The translations under genes were made by a program, and so were the position numbers. DNA of 64,000 nucleotides. It comes from Chloroflexota bacterium. Lineage in GTDB: Bacteria > Chloroflexota > UBA11872. Positions 1 through 7,503 of this stretch are shown one piece after another. The notes beneath the pieces were generated by a model, which was given only the letters and a program-made list of their open reading frames with translations, made no database searches and was not told where the DNA came from. The stretch's first letter is position 1; every line of letters begins with the position of its first letter. The DNA lies in NCBI GenBank assembly GCA_022825895.1, contig JAJDVX010000041.1, positions 1 through 64,000 on the forward strand, read 5' to 3'.

Positions 1-415
1 TTGGGATTTGGTGCGCGGAAGACCCTCACCCCAACCCTCTCCCACGGGGAGAGGGAGGAAGAGTGGACGCGCCTTCGTAGACCTCTGCATATCCCGGGGC
101 TGGGTGCGCGGAAGACCCCTCACCGATTTCGGCCGAAGACGCCCGAATCCTTCGGCAAGCTCAGGACAGGTTCTGCCTCTCCCCTTGGAGAGGGTGAAGA
201 ACCGCGGCTTCCAACAGTCTTGGTCCCAGGGGAGTTTGGTGCGCGGAAGACCCTCACCCCGACCCTCTCCCACGGGGAGAAGGAGGAAGAGGGGGTGCCG
301 TGGAGATTCGGGCCGTCTGAAGAGCGGCGCTGGGGGAGGCATCACGCGCGGAAGACCCTCACCCCGACCCTCTCCCACGGGGAGAGGGAGCAAGAGTGGA
401 CGCCTTTGAGGGGGT
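1..415. repeat. Intergenic mosaic of short palindromic repeats
   Basis: This stretch downstream of aroK holds no convincing gene. It contains at least three copies of a unit starting GTGCGCGGAAGACC and carrying an inverted repeat of the form CCCTCTCCC-acgg-GGGAGAGGG (near 11-62, 239-291 and 347-395). A related unit near 105-200 contains TTCGGCAAGCTCAGGACAGG, a second palindromic family. The units are spaced irregularly. The ORF-track entries here read straight through the repeats and give low-complexity peptides such as ARKTLTPTLSHGERE. I treat them as artefacts. Confidence 0.85.
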
Positions 416-946
416 TCATGGCGGGGGGTGGAGGGCGGCGGCGATTTCGGTGGCGATGGTGTGGATGGATTTGTGGTTGGCGTTGATGTGGAGGTGGGCT
501 TGCTGGTAGGCGGCGAGGCGTTCGGCGCGGAGGGCGCGAAGGCGGCCGACGGGGTCGTCGCCGAGCATGGGGCGGGGTTCGTCGGCGAGGGCGGGACCCA
601 AGCGCTGGGCGGCTTCGTCGGGGTCGACATCCAGCCAGACGACGAGGCCGCGGCGCAGCAGGGCGGCGCGGGTGCGGGGGTTGACGAAGGCGCCGCCGCC
701 GAGGGCGACGACCTGGCGGGGACGGGCGGCGAGTTCGAGGACGGCGGATTGTTCGAAGCCGCGGAAGACGTCCTCGCCCTTGTGGGTGAAGAGCCAGGGG
801 ATGGTGCGGCCGGTGCGGCGTTCGACCTCGGTGTCGGTGTCCTGGACTTTCCAGCCGAGGCGGCGGGCCAGGACGGCGGCGACGCTGGATTTTCCGGCGC
901 CGCTGATGCCGACGAGGAAGACGCGGTCGACGTTGGGCGGGGTCAT
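416..946 (-). CDS. aroK: Shikimate kinase
   Basis: Phosphorylates shikimate to shikimate 3-phosphate with ATP in the cytoplasm, the fifth step of chorismate synthesis. The 176-aa length is normal for the family. The P-loop GISGAGKS lies at residues 13-20, the substrate-binding DTD at 36-38, a GEDVFR stretch near 57-62 and the GGGA loop at 83-86; an R-rich lid follows near residue 120. The ATG overlaps the aroC stop by 4 bp (ATGA), so the two are probably translationally coupled. It is the last recognisable gene of the aro operon and is followed by repeats. Assignment is from motifs visible in the translation. Confidence 0.93.
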   Translation of the reverse strand: MTPPNVDRVFLVGISGAGKSSVAAVLARRLGWKVQDTDTEVERRTGRTIPWLFTHKGEDVFRGFEQSAVLELAARPRQVVALGGGAFVNPRTRAALLRRGLVVWLDVDPDEAAQRLGPALADEPRPMLGDDPVGRLRALRAERLAAYQQAHLHINANHKSIHTIATEIAAALHPPP

Positions 947-2127
947 GCGGACTCGGTCTGGACGGCGTAGGTCTGGCGGAAGCGTTGGAGGTTGTCGCGG
1001 GTTTCGGGGAGGCTGTCGCCGCCGAATTTGTCGAGCACGGCGTCGGCGAGGACGAGGGCGGTCATGGCTTCGCCGATGACGCCGGCGGCGGGGACGACGC
1101 AGACGTCGGAGCGCTCGAAGTGGGCGGTGGTGGGCTGGAGGGTGGCGACGTCGACGGTGCGCAGGGGGCGGCGCATGGTGGAGATGGGCTTGAGGGCGCC
1201 CCGGACGACGATGGGCTGGCCGTTGGTCATGCCGCCCTCGAAGCCGCCGGCGCGGTTGGAGAGGCGGGCCCAGCCGCGGTCGGGGTCAATGGCGATTTCG
1301 TCGTGGACGTCATGACCGCGGGCGGCGGCGTTGGCGAAGGCGGGGCCGATCTCAGCGCCCTTGACGGCGTTGATGCTGACGATGGCCTGGGTGAGGCGGG
1401 CATCGAGCTTGCGGTCCCACTGGACGTGGCTGCCGAGGCCGACGGGAGCGCCCCAGGCGACGACTTCGAAGACGCCGCCGAGGGTGGAGCCGTCGGCGCG
1501 GGCGCTGTCGATCTCGGCCATCATGGCGTCGGCGCGTTCGGGGGTGACGGCGCGGACGGGGGAGGCTTCGACGTCGTCCCAGGGCCAGTGTTCGGGGCGG
1601 GCGTGGTCGAGGCCGGGTTCGTCGACGACGGAGCCGATGCGGGCGGTGCGGCTGCGGATGCGGATGCCGAGTTCGGCGAGGAATTTGCGGGCGATGGCGC
1701 CGACGGCGACGCGGGCGGTGGTTTCGCGGGCGCTGGAGCGTTCGAGGATGTTGCGGAGGTCGCCGGTGCCGTACTTGATCATGCCGGCGAGGTCGGCGTG
1801 GCCGGGGCGGGGCTTGGTGACGGGGGGGATGTCGAGCGGAGGGGCCTCGATGGCCATTTTTTCGACCCAGTTGGCCCAGTCGCGGTTTTCGATGAGGAGG
1901 GTGATGGGGCTGCCGAGGGTTTCACCGAGCCGGATGCCGCTGCGGATGATGGCCTGGTCGCGCTCGATTTTCATGCGGCCGCCGCGGCCGTAGCCGCCCT
2001 GGCGGCGGGAGAGGTCGGGGTTGATGTCCCGGACGCCCAGGGGCACGCCGAGGGGGAGGCCCTCGACGATGACGGTGAGGCCGGGGCCGTGGGATTCGCC
2101 GGCGGTCAGGTAGCGGAGGTTGGCCAT
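943..2127 (-). CDS. aroC: Chorismate synthase
   Basis: Converts 5-enolpyruvylshikimate 3-phosphate to chorismate using reduced FMN. I start at the ATG giving MANLRYLTAGESHGPGL (394 aa), because the family begins just before GESHGP. The ORF track extends 42 residues upstream through a repeat, yielding an artefactual LSLWERVGVRVFRA segment. Other family signatures are SARETTARVAVGA, RAGGFEGGMTNGQPI, PISTM and the C-terminal VPAAGVIGEAM. It lies 138 bp downstream of aroE, separated by a palindromic repeat, and overlaps aroK by 4 bp. Confidence 0.95.
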   Translation of the reverse strand: MANLRYLTAGESHGPGLTVIVEGLPLGVPLGVRDINPDLSRRQGGYGRGGRMKIERDQAIIRSGIRLGETLGSPITLLIENRDWANWVEKMAIEAPPLDIPPVTKPRPGHADLAGMIKYGTGDLRNILERSSARETTARVAVGAIARKFLAELGIRIRSRTARIGSVVDEPGLDHARPEHWPWDDVEASPVRAVTPERADAMMAEIDSARADGSTLGGVFEVVAWGAPVGLGSHVQWDRKLDARLTQAIVSINAVKGAEIGPAFANAAARGHDVHDEIAIDPDRGWARLSNRAGGFEGGMTNGQPIVVRGALKPISTMRRPLRTVDVATLQPTTAHFERSDVCVVPAAGVIGEAMTALVLADAVLDKFGGDSLPETRDNLQRFRQTYAVQTESA

Positions 2128-2265
2128 GGGGTGAGGGTGGTTCCTATGAGTGGTCGGCGGGCAGCGGATTGGGTGGTTTGTTGCGTTGGGTGCGCGGAAG
2201 ACCCTCACCCCAACCCTCTCCCAAAGGGAGAGGGAGAAGAGGGCGGCCTTCAACGTTGGATCTGA
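2128..2265. repeat. Palindromic repeat between aroE and aroC
   Basis: The spacer contains one copy (about 2189-2240) of the GTGCGCGGAAGACC unit with inverted arms CCCTCTCCC and GGGAGAGGG around AAA. In the operon transcript this would form a stable hairpin between aroE and aroC, without the T-run expected of an intrinsic terminator. Confidence 0.8.
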
Positions 2266-3129
2266 TCAAGGTGAGTCACTACCTTCGAGGGCGGCGCGGG
2301 CGGCTGTGAGCATGGTACGCGCCGGGGCGGGGCGGCCGGTCCACTGCTGGAGGCTGGCGGCGCCCTGCATGACGAGCATTTCGAGGCCGCCGAGGGTGGG
2401 GGCGCCGCACTGGTGGGCGGCGGCGAGGAGGGGGGTGAGGGCGGGGCGGTAGACGATGTCGTAGACGAAGAGGTTGGGGTGGAGCCGGCCGGGGGGGACG
2501 GGGCTTTCGGCGGGGGCGGGGCCGCCGGACATGCCGACGCTGGTGGTGTTGACGAGGAGTTGGGCGGCGGCGAGGCGTTGGGGGAGGCGGGTGTCGGTTA
2601 GCGCGCAGGAATCGATGGGGGTGTCGTTGGGCGGCTGGAGGTCTTGCACGAGTTGGTGGGCGCGGGCGGGGGTGCGGTTGGCGACGAGGATGCGGCGGGC
2701 GCCGGTGTCGAGGAGGGCGATGACGGCGGCGCGGGCGGCGCCGCCGGCGCCGAGGACGACGACGGATGCGCCTGTGGGATCGAAGTTGCCGAATTGGCGG
2801 AGGGCTTCGGAAAAGCCGTAGGGGTCGGTGTTGTCGCCGAGGAGGCGCGGGCCGTTGCGGATGACGGTGTTGACGGCGCCGGTGCGTTGGGCGGCGGGGG
2901 TGAGGCGGTCCACGGCGCGGAAGGCGGCGAGCTTGTGGGGGATGGTGACGTTGAGGCCGGCGAGGCGGCCGGCGCGGACGTCGTCAAAGCGGTCGTTTTC
3001 GGTGCCGGGGGGCGTGGGGAGGGCGGTGTAGGCGGCGTCGAGGCCGAGTTCAGCCAGGGCGGCCTGGTGCATGACGGGGGAGAGGGTGTGGCCGAGGGGC
3101 CAGCCGATGACGGCGTAGGCGGCGCTCAT
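2266..3129 (-). CDS. aroE: Shikimate dehydrogenase (NADP+)
   Basis: Reduces 3-dehydroshikimate to shikimate with NADPH. The 287-aa protein has the expected two-domain pattern: an N-terminal substrate domain with VIGWPLGHTLSP, NVTIPHK (catalytic Lys) and GAVNTV, followed by GDNTDPYGF and a Rossmann fold starting at LGAGGAARA. Near the C-terminus GGLEMLVMQGAASL matches the family's Q-containing motif. The ATG lies directly after the repeat-filled spacer. It is the third gene of the aro operon, downstream of aroA by 351 bp. Confidence 0.94.
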   Translation of the reverse strand: MSAAYAVIGWPLGHTLSPVMHQAALAELGLDAAYTALPTPPGTENDRFDDVRAGRLAGLNVTIPHKLAAFRAVDRLTPAAQRTGAVNTVIRNGPRLLGDNTDPYGFSEALRQFGNFDPTGASVVVLGAGGAARAAVIALLDTGARRILVANRTPARAHQLVQDLQPPNDTPIDSCALTDTRLPQRLAAAQLLVNTTSVGMSGGPAPAESPVPPGRLHPNLFVYDIVYRPALTPLLAAAHQCGAPTLGGLEMLVMQGAASLQQWTGRPAPARTMLTAARAALEGSDSP

Positions 3130-3480
3130 TGAGACCGTTGCCTAACCGCGGGAATGGGTGCCCGGAAGACCCTCACCCCGACCCGCTCCCACGGGAGACC
3201 TTTGCATAACCCAGGGTTGGTTGCGCGGAAGACCCCTCACCGATTTCGGCCGAAGACGGCCGAATCTGCCTCTCCCCTTGGAGAGGGGAAGAACGGCGGC
3301 TCCTCGAAGGGATTGACATCGCACACCCGTCAATCGGGTTACGCAAAGGTCTCCACGGGGAGAGGGAGCAAGAGGGGCCGCGCCTTTGAGGGTGCGGGGC
3401 GTTTTGCAAAGGTCTCCGGAGGGAGAGGGAGAAAGAGCGGTCCCGATTTCGAAGTCGAGGCCGGGTTTCGCGAGGGCCGC
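3130..3480. repeat. 351-bp repeat mosaic between aroA and aroE
   Basis: No gene is supported here. The spacer holds partial copies of the GTGCCCGGAAGACC and GTTGCGCGGAAGACC units (near 3155 and 3222), a CACCGATTTCGGCCGAAGAC module also seen at 120, and inverted CTCTCCCC/GGGGAG arms. A TTTGAGGGTGCGGGGCGTTT module near 3387 recurs with small changes near 8365. It splits aroA from aroE, whereas aroF/aroA and aroC/aroK overlap. Confidence 0.8.
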
Positions 3481-4785
3481 TCATTCGCAGAGGCGGGCGA
3501 GGTCGTCCCAGAAGGTGGGATAGGAGACGTCGACGGCCTGGGCGCCGCGGATCGTTACGGGGCCGGTGCCGCTGACGGCGGCGACGGCGGCGAGCATGGC
3601 GATGCGGTGATCGCCGGCGGCGTCGACGATTCCGCCGCCGGCGCGGGCGCCGCCGGCGATGGTGAATCCGTCGGATTCGGCCTCGAGCTCGCGGCCGAGG
3701 GCGGAGAGGGCGCGTTCGGTGATGTGGAGGCGGTCGGATTCCTTGACGCGGAGCTCGGCGGCGTCGGCGATGCGGGACTCGCCGTGGGCGCGGGTGGCGA
3801 GGAGGGCGAGGAGGGAGGCTTCGTCGATAAGGCGGGGGATGAGGTGCCCGCCGGCGTGGATGGCGCGGAGGTCTGAGGAGCGGGCGGTGACGGCGCCGGA
3901 GGGTTCGGGCTCGGTGGTTTCGAGGTGGGTTTCGATGTCGGCGCCCATGGTTTGGAGGGCCTCGAGGAGGCCGGTGCGGAGGGGGTTGAGGCCGACGTTG
4001 CGGATGGTGATTTCGGCGTCGGGGTGCAGGACGGCGGCGGCGATCCAGAAGGCGGCGGAGGAGATGTCGCCGGGGATGTCGAGATCAAGGGCCTGGAGGT
4101 CATTCGCGGGCTGGCAGCGAATCTCGCCGCCGGTGGTGCGGAGCACCGCGCCCTGGGCCCGGAGGATGCGTTCGGTGTGGTCGCGGGAGGGGGCGGGCTG
4201 GCGCAGGACGGTGGGGCCGTCGGCGCGCAGGGCGGCGAGCAGGATGGCGGACTTGACCTGGGCGCTGGCGACGGGGATGTCGAGTTCGGCGCCGCGAAGG
4301 TTGCCGGGGGCGATGGCCAGGGGAGCGTAGGCGCCGTGCGCCCGGCCGTCGATGCGCGCGCCGAGGGCGCGCAGGGGGCGCACGATGCGGTCCATGGGCC
4401 GGGAGCGCAGGGAGGCGTCGCCGGTGAGGACGGCGTGGAGGGGGCGGCCGGCGAGCAGGCCGCCGGCGAGGCGCATGGTGGTGCCGCTGTTGCCGCAGTC
4501 GAGGACGTCGGCGGGTTCGCGGAGGCCGTGGAGGCCCAGGCCGGTGACGCGCAGTTCATCGTCGTCCATGGAGACTTCGGCGCCGAGCGCCCGGACGAGA
4601 GCGGCGCTGGCGCGGGTGTCGGCGCCGAGGCCGGGATTGCGCAGGCGGGTCTGGCCGCCGGCTTGCGCGCCGAGCAACAGGCCCCGGTGGGTGATGGACT
4701 TGTCGCCGGGGACCGTGAGCTCGCCGCGCAGACGCCGCGCCGGCCGGACGACGCGGGCGCCGGGCGGGGCGGGAGCGTCGATCAC
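3481..4785 (-). CDS. aroA: 3-phosphoshikimate 1-carboxyvinyltransferase (EPSP synthase)
   Basis: Transfers the enolpyruvyl group of PEP to shikimate 3-phosphate. I start at the GTG at 4785, whose GTGA overlaps the aroF stop codon; this gives 434 aa, a normal length. Diagnostic stretches are [47 protein letters not shown] and ELRVKESDR. The GNSGTTMRL form, without the Pro of the E. coli-type GNAGTAMRP, resembles the Bacillus/CP4-like group. The 829-aa ORF in the track is this gene plus an out-of-frame read of aroF and should not be taken as a fusion. Confidence 0.95.
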   Translation of the reverse strand: MIDAPAPPGARVVRPARRLRGELTVPGDKSITHRGLLLGAQAGGQTRLRNPGLGADTRASAALVRALGAEVSMDDDELRVTGLGLHGLREPADVLDCGNSGTTMRLAGGLLAGRPLHAVLTGDASLRSRPMDRIVRPLRALGARIDGRAHGAYAPLAIAPGNLRGAELDIPVASAQVKSAILLAALRADGPTVLRQPAPSRDHTERILRAQGAVLRTTGGEIRCQPANDLQALDLDIPGDISSAAFWIAAAVLHPDAEITIRNVGLNPLRTGLLEALQTMGADIETHLETTEPEPSGAVTARSSDLRAIHAGGHLIPRLIDEASLLALLATRAHGESRIADAAELRVKESDRLHITERALSALGRELEAESDGFTIAGGARAGGGIVDAAGDHRIAMLAAVAAVSGTGPVTIRGAQAVDVSYPTFWDDLARLCE

Positions 4786-5813
4786 GCGCCGACCGGGGCG
4801 CCGACGGGACGTCCGAGGGCGGCGGCCATGGGTTCCAGCTGGGCCATGAGGTCGCTGAAGTGGTTGAAGCTGAGGCTTTGCTGGCCGTCGATCAGGGCGG
4901 ACTCGGGCTCGGGATGGACCTCGACAATGATGCCGTCGGCGCCGGCGGCGACGGAGGCCAGGGCCATGGCATGGACCATGTACCAGTGGCCGGTGCCCTG
5001 CGAGGGGTCGACGACGATGGGCAGGTGGGTGCGGCGGCGCAGGAGGGGGATGGCGTTGAGGTCGAGGGTGAAGCGGGAGGAGGTTTCGAAGGTGCGGATG
5101 CCGCGCTCGCAGAGCATGACGTTGGGGTTGCCGGCGGCCATGATGTACTCGGCGCACATGAGCCACTCGTCGATGGTGTTGCCCATGCCGCGCTTGAGCA
5201 GGACGGGTTTCTCGCAGGCGCCGACCTCGCAGAGCAGCGGGTAGTTCTGGGCGTTGCGGGTGCCGACCTGCAGGACATCGGCGTAATCGACGACGAACTC
5301 GACCTGGCGTGGATCGAGGACCTCGGTGATGACGGGGAGGCCGGTGGCTTCGCGGGCTTCGGCCAGGAGTTGCAGGCCCGGGACGCCCATGCCCTGGAAG
5401 CTGTAGGGGGAGCTGCGCGGCTTGTAGGCGCCGCCGCGCAGCAGCTGGGCGCCGGCGGCGGCGACGTGTCGGGCGGTGGCGGCCATTTGTTCCGGGCTCT
5501 CGACGGTACAGGGGCCGGCCATGACGGTGACCGAGCCGTTGCCGATCTCGACGTCGCCGACCTGGATGACGGAGCGTTCGCGGCTGTCGGTGCGGGCGGC
5601 GAGCTTGAAGGGCTCGCTGATGGGGATGGTGGCCTCGACGTGGGGCATGCGCTCGAGCTGCTGGAGCAGCTCGGGCGGTCGGGTGCCGATGACGGCGATC
5701 ACGGTCTTGTGCTCGCCGGGCAGGACGCGGGTTTCCAGGCCCTCGGCATGGACGCGGGCTTCGACCGCGTCCAGGGCCGCCTGGCCGGCGCTGTTCTTCA
5801 TCACGATGATCAT
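4782..5813 (-). CDS. aroF: 3-deoxy-7-phosphoheptulonate synthase (DAHP synthase, AroF type)
   Basis: Condenses PEP with erythrose 4-phosphate, the committed step to aromatic compounds. The chosen ATG ([10 protein letters not shown], 343 aa) has AGGAG 8 nt upstream; the ORF-track start lies 17 codons earlier. Residues 1 to about 70 look like the small ferredoxin-like regulatory domain that mediates Tyr/Phe feedback in Thermotoga-type enzymes. The KDOP/DAHP barrel follows, with [37 protein letters not shown] and VDPSQGTGH. It is the first structural gene of the operon and lies behind a candidate attenuator leader. Confidence 0.95.
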   Translation of the reverse strand: MIIVMKNSAGQAALDAVEARVHAEGLETRVLPGEHKTVIAVIGTRPPELLQQLERMPHVEATIPISEPFKLAARTDSRERSVIQVGDVEIGNGSVTVMAGPCTVESPEQMAATARHVAAAGAQLLRGGAYKPRSSPYSFQGMGVPGLQLLAEAREATGLPVITEVLDPRQVEFVVDYADVLQVGTRNAQNYPLLCEVGACEKPVLLKRGMGNTIDEWLMCAEYIMAAGNPNVMLCERGIRTFETSSRFTLDLNAIPLLRRRTHLPIVVDPSQGTGHWYMVHAMALASVAAGADGIIVEVHPEPESALIDGQQSLSFNHFSDLMAQLEPMAAALGRPVGAPVGA

Positions 5814-5862
5814 CGGGCGGGCTCCTGCTGGGGACGGTGGCGGGGCGGGTGGTCGGAGAAAC

Positions 5863-5889
5863 AAAAAAGCAGAGGCGGGGGCCTCTGCT
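5863..5889 (-). terminator. Intrinsic terminator in the aroF leader (attenuator)
   Basis: On the minus strand, perfect arms GCAGAGGC and GCCTCTGC enclose CCCC and are followed by TTTTTTG. An A-T pair extends the stem to 9 bp. It lies about 50 nt upstream of aroF and downstream of a short leader ORF, so it would stop the operon's transcript unless bypassed. Confidence 0.85.
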
Positions 5890-5900
5890 GCCGGCGTCTG

Positions 5901-5932
5901 CGGGTCGTTGGTTTACATAAGCGTACGACCCG
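5901..5932 (-). promoter_or_regulatory. Leader hairpin spanning the leader-peptide stop codon
   Basis: Arms CGGGTCGT (5932-5925) and ACGACCCG (5908-5901) are perfectly complementary over 8 bp, with a 16-nt loop containing the leader ORF's TAA. The adjacent GCAGACGC (5901-5894) matches 7 of 8 pairs with the 3' arm of the terminator. AGACGCC (5899-5893) is perfectly complementary to GGCGTCT inside the leader ORF. Mutually exclusive structures of this kind are the hallmark of attenuation. The folding is inferred by eye. Confidence 0.55.
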
Positions 5933-5993
5933 GCTGCGCCGGCGCTGGAAACGCGAAATAGACGCCGCAAGCTGGGGCGTGACCGTGGGTCAT
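5913..5993 (-). CDS. Putative leader peptide of the aro operon (26 aa, Tyr/Phe cluster)
   Basis: A short ATG-to-TAA ORF of 26 codons lies just upstream of the terminator hairpin and is too short for the ORF track. Codons 12-15 encode Tyr-Phe-Ala-Phe, the end products of the pathway, which is the composition expected of an attenuator peptide. Ribosome stalling there would cover GGCGTCT and free AGACGCC for antitermination. No strong Shine-Dalgarno sequence is visible. The role is inferred from layout and codon content. Confidence 0.55.
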   Translation of the reverse strand: MTHGHAPACGVYFAFPAPAQPGRTLM

Positions 5994-6022
5994 GCGTACT
6001 CGTAGCCTAAGAGTTCGCGGAG

Positions 6023-6051
6023 AGTGTGCGTGAGGTTGGGGCGGGCGTCAA
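6023..6051 (-). promoter_or_regulatory. Candidate promoter of the aro operon
   Basis: TTGACG (6051-6046) and CACACT (6028-6023) are separated by 17 bp on the minus strand. The -35 box is good and the -10 box weak (3 of 6). The predicted start would lie about 20 nt upstream of the leader ORF. Confidence 0.4.
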
Positions 6052-6123
6052 TAGGATACGGTTAACTAAAGTCGAGAAGATAGGGCGAGCGAGGCGCGGT
6101 TCGGGTTGCGATCGTTGACGCGC

Positions 6124-7503
6124 ATGGTCAGCAGGGGCGGCGCGCCGCTGCGTCCGGATTCCGAGGCCGCGCTGGTGCAGATGTGGCTGGATGCCGCGTC
6201 GCGGGTCGGTCCCATGCGCGATTCGCTGGGGCGTTCGATCGAGGTGGTGTACCCGGGCCGCCGCACGGGGCTGGCGGGACCGGACCTGCGGGACGCGATC
6301 GTCAGTATTGACGGCGGTCCGGTACGGCGGGTCGACGTGGAAGTCCACCTGCACGAGGCGTCATGGGAGCGGCACGGGCACGACGCGGACGCGCGCTACG
6401 CCGGCGATCTGTTGCACCTGGTGTGGACGGCGGCGCGCGGCGGTTCCGGACGTCCCCCGTACATCCGGGCGCCGCGGGCGCTGGCCGGCGGGCGGGCGCG
6501 AGGAGGACGGCAATCGAATACGGATGGCTGGCCGTGTTGGAACGCAGGGGAGCGGCCGGAGGCCGGAGCCGAGGTGCGAGGGGCGATTCGAGCGGAGGGC
6601 GCGAGGCAGCACGCGGAGCGGGCGGCGGCGCTGGAGAGCGACATCGAGGCGCTGGGCGCGGACCAGTCGCTGTACCGGGCGATGATGCGGGCGCTGGGGT
6701 ACAGCGCGAACACGCGGCAGTTCGAGGCGGTGGCCGAGGCGGCGCCGATCGAGCTGCTGGGCGCGCTGGGCGGGCCGACGCTGGGTGAGCGGCGGGTGCG
6801 CGTGGAGGCGGAGTTGCTGGGGGCGGCGGGGTTGCTGCCGAGCCAGCGAGGGCAACACGCTGAACATCCGCATGAGGTGATGCTCGAGGAAGCCTGGGCG
6901 GGCACGGCGCCGCGGGCGGCGCCGGCGGTGGAGGACTGGACGCTGGCGGCGGTGCGACCGCACAACCGGCCGGCGCGGCGGCTGGCGGGGGCGGCCAGGC
7001 TGCTGAGCACGGCGCCGCTGGCGCGGCGTTCGCTTTCGGAGCGCGTGGCGGGGCAGGTGCTGGCCGCGAACGCCGCTGGGCGGGGACGAGACCTGGCGGA
7101 GTGGTTCGAGGTGCGGGTCGGGCCGGAGGACTACTGGGCGCGGCACCTGGACGTGGGGCGGCCGGCGGCGCGGCCGCTGCCGGCGCTGATCGGGCGCGGG
7201 CGCAGCCAGGAGGTGCTGGTGAACGCGGTGCTGCCGTTCACGGCGGCGCTGGGCGGCTGGTCGAAGCGGCCGGAGTTGGTGGAGGCGGCGGGCGCGGCGC
7301 TGGCCGACCTGGGAGCGGTGGGCTGGAACCGGCACACGCGCTACATGGCCGACACGCTGCGGCTGGAGCGGCGGGGGCTGGGGTCGGCTCTGGCGCAGCA
7401 GGGGCTGTTGCGGATCTACCGCCGCTGGTGCCGGGCGAAGCAGTGCGGCGAATGCCCCGCGGCGGCCGCGGCGATTCCAGCGGCTGCGGTCGTCGGCGAA
7501 TAG
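6124..7503 (+). CDS. DUF2851 family protein
   Basis: Matches the DUF2851 family, whose function is not established. The recognisable part is an N-terminal block ending VDVEVHLHEASW followed by HGHDADARYAGDLLHLVW, and a C-terminal Cys-containing stretch RRWCRAKQCGECP typical of the family. I use the ATG at 6124 (459 aa); a TTG at 6106 in the same frame is possible. The gene diverges from the aro operon across about 110 bp. The conserved E-x-H and HGH residues suggest a nuclease-like or metal site, but that is speculation. A long repeat block follows. Confidence 0.75.
   Translation: MVSRGGAPLRPDSEAALVQMWLDAASRVGPMRDSLGRSIEVVYPGRRTGLAGPDLRDAIVSIDGGPVRRVDVEVHLHEASWERHGHDADARYAGDLLHLVWTAARGGSGRPPYIRAPRALAGGRARGGRQSNTDGWPCWNAGERPEAGAEVRGAIRAEGARQHAERAAALESDIEALGADQSLYRAMMRALGYSANTRQFEAVAEAAPIELLGALGGPTLGERRVRVEAELLGAAGLLPSQRGQHAEHPHEVMLEEAWAGTAPRAAPAVEDWTLAAVRPHNRPARRLAGAARLLSTAPLARRSLSERVAGQVLAANAAGRGRDLAEWFEVRVGPEDYWARHLDVGRPAARPLPALIGRGRSQEVLVNAVLPFTAALGGWSKRPELVEAAGAALADLGAVGWNRHTRYMADTLRLERRGLGSALAQQGLLRIYRRWCRAKQCGECPAAAAAIPAAAVVGE

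Noticed and set aside
1-486. CRISPR array suspected from regular-looking repeats
   Set aside because: Units vary in length and sequence, contain internal palindromes, and are separated by unequal non-spacer sequence; no cas genes nearby.
985-2265. 426-aa plus-strand ORF over aroC
   Set aside because: Gly/Ala/Asp-rich shadow; aroC on the other strand has full family motifs.
3481-5970. 829-aa ORF suggesting an AroF-AroA fusion
   Set aside because: Its first 395 codons are an Arg/Pro-rich out-of-frame read of aroF. The real aroA starts at GTG 4785, overlapping the aroF stop.
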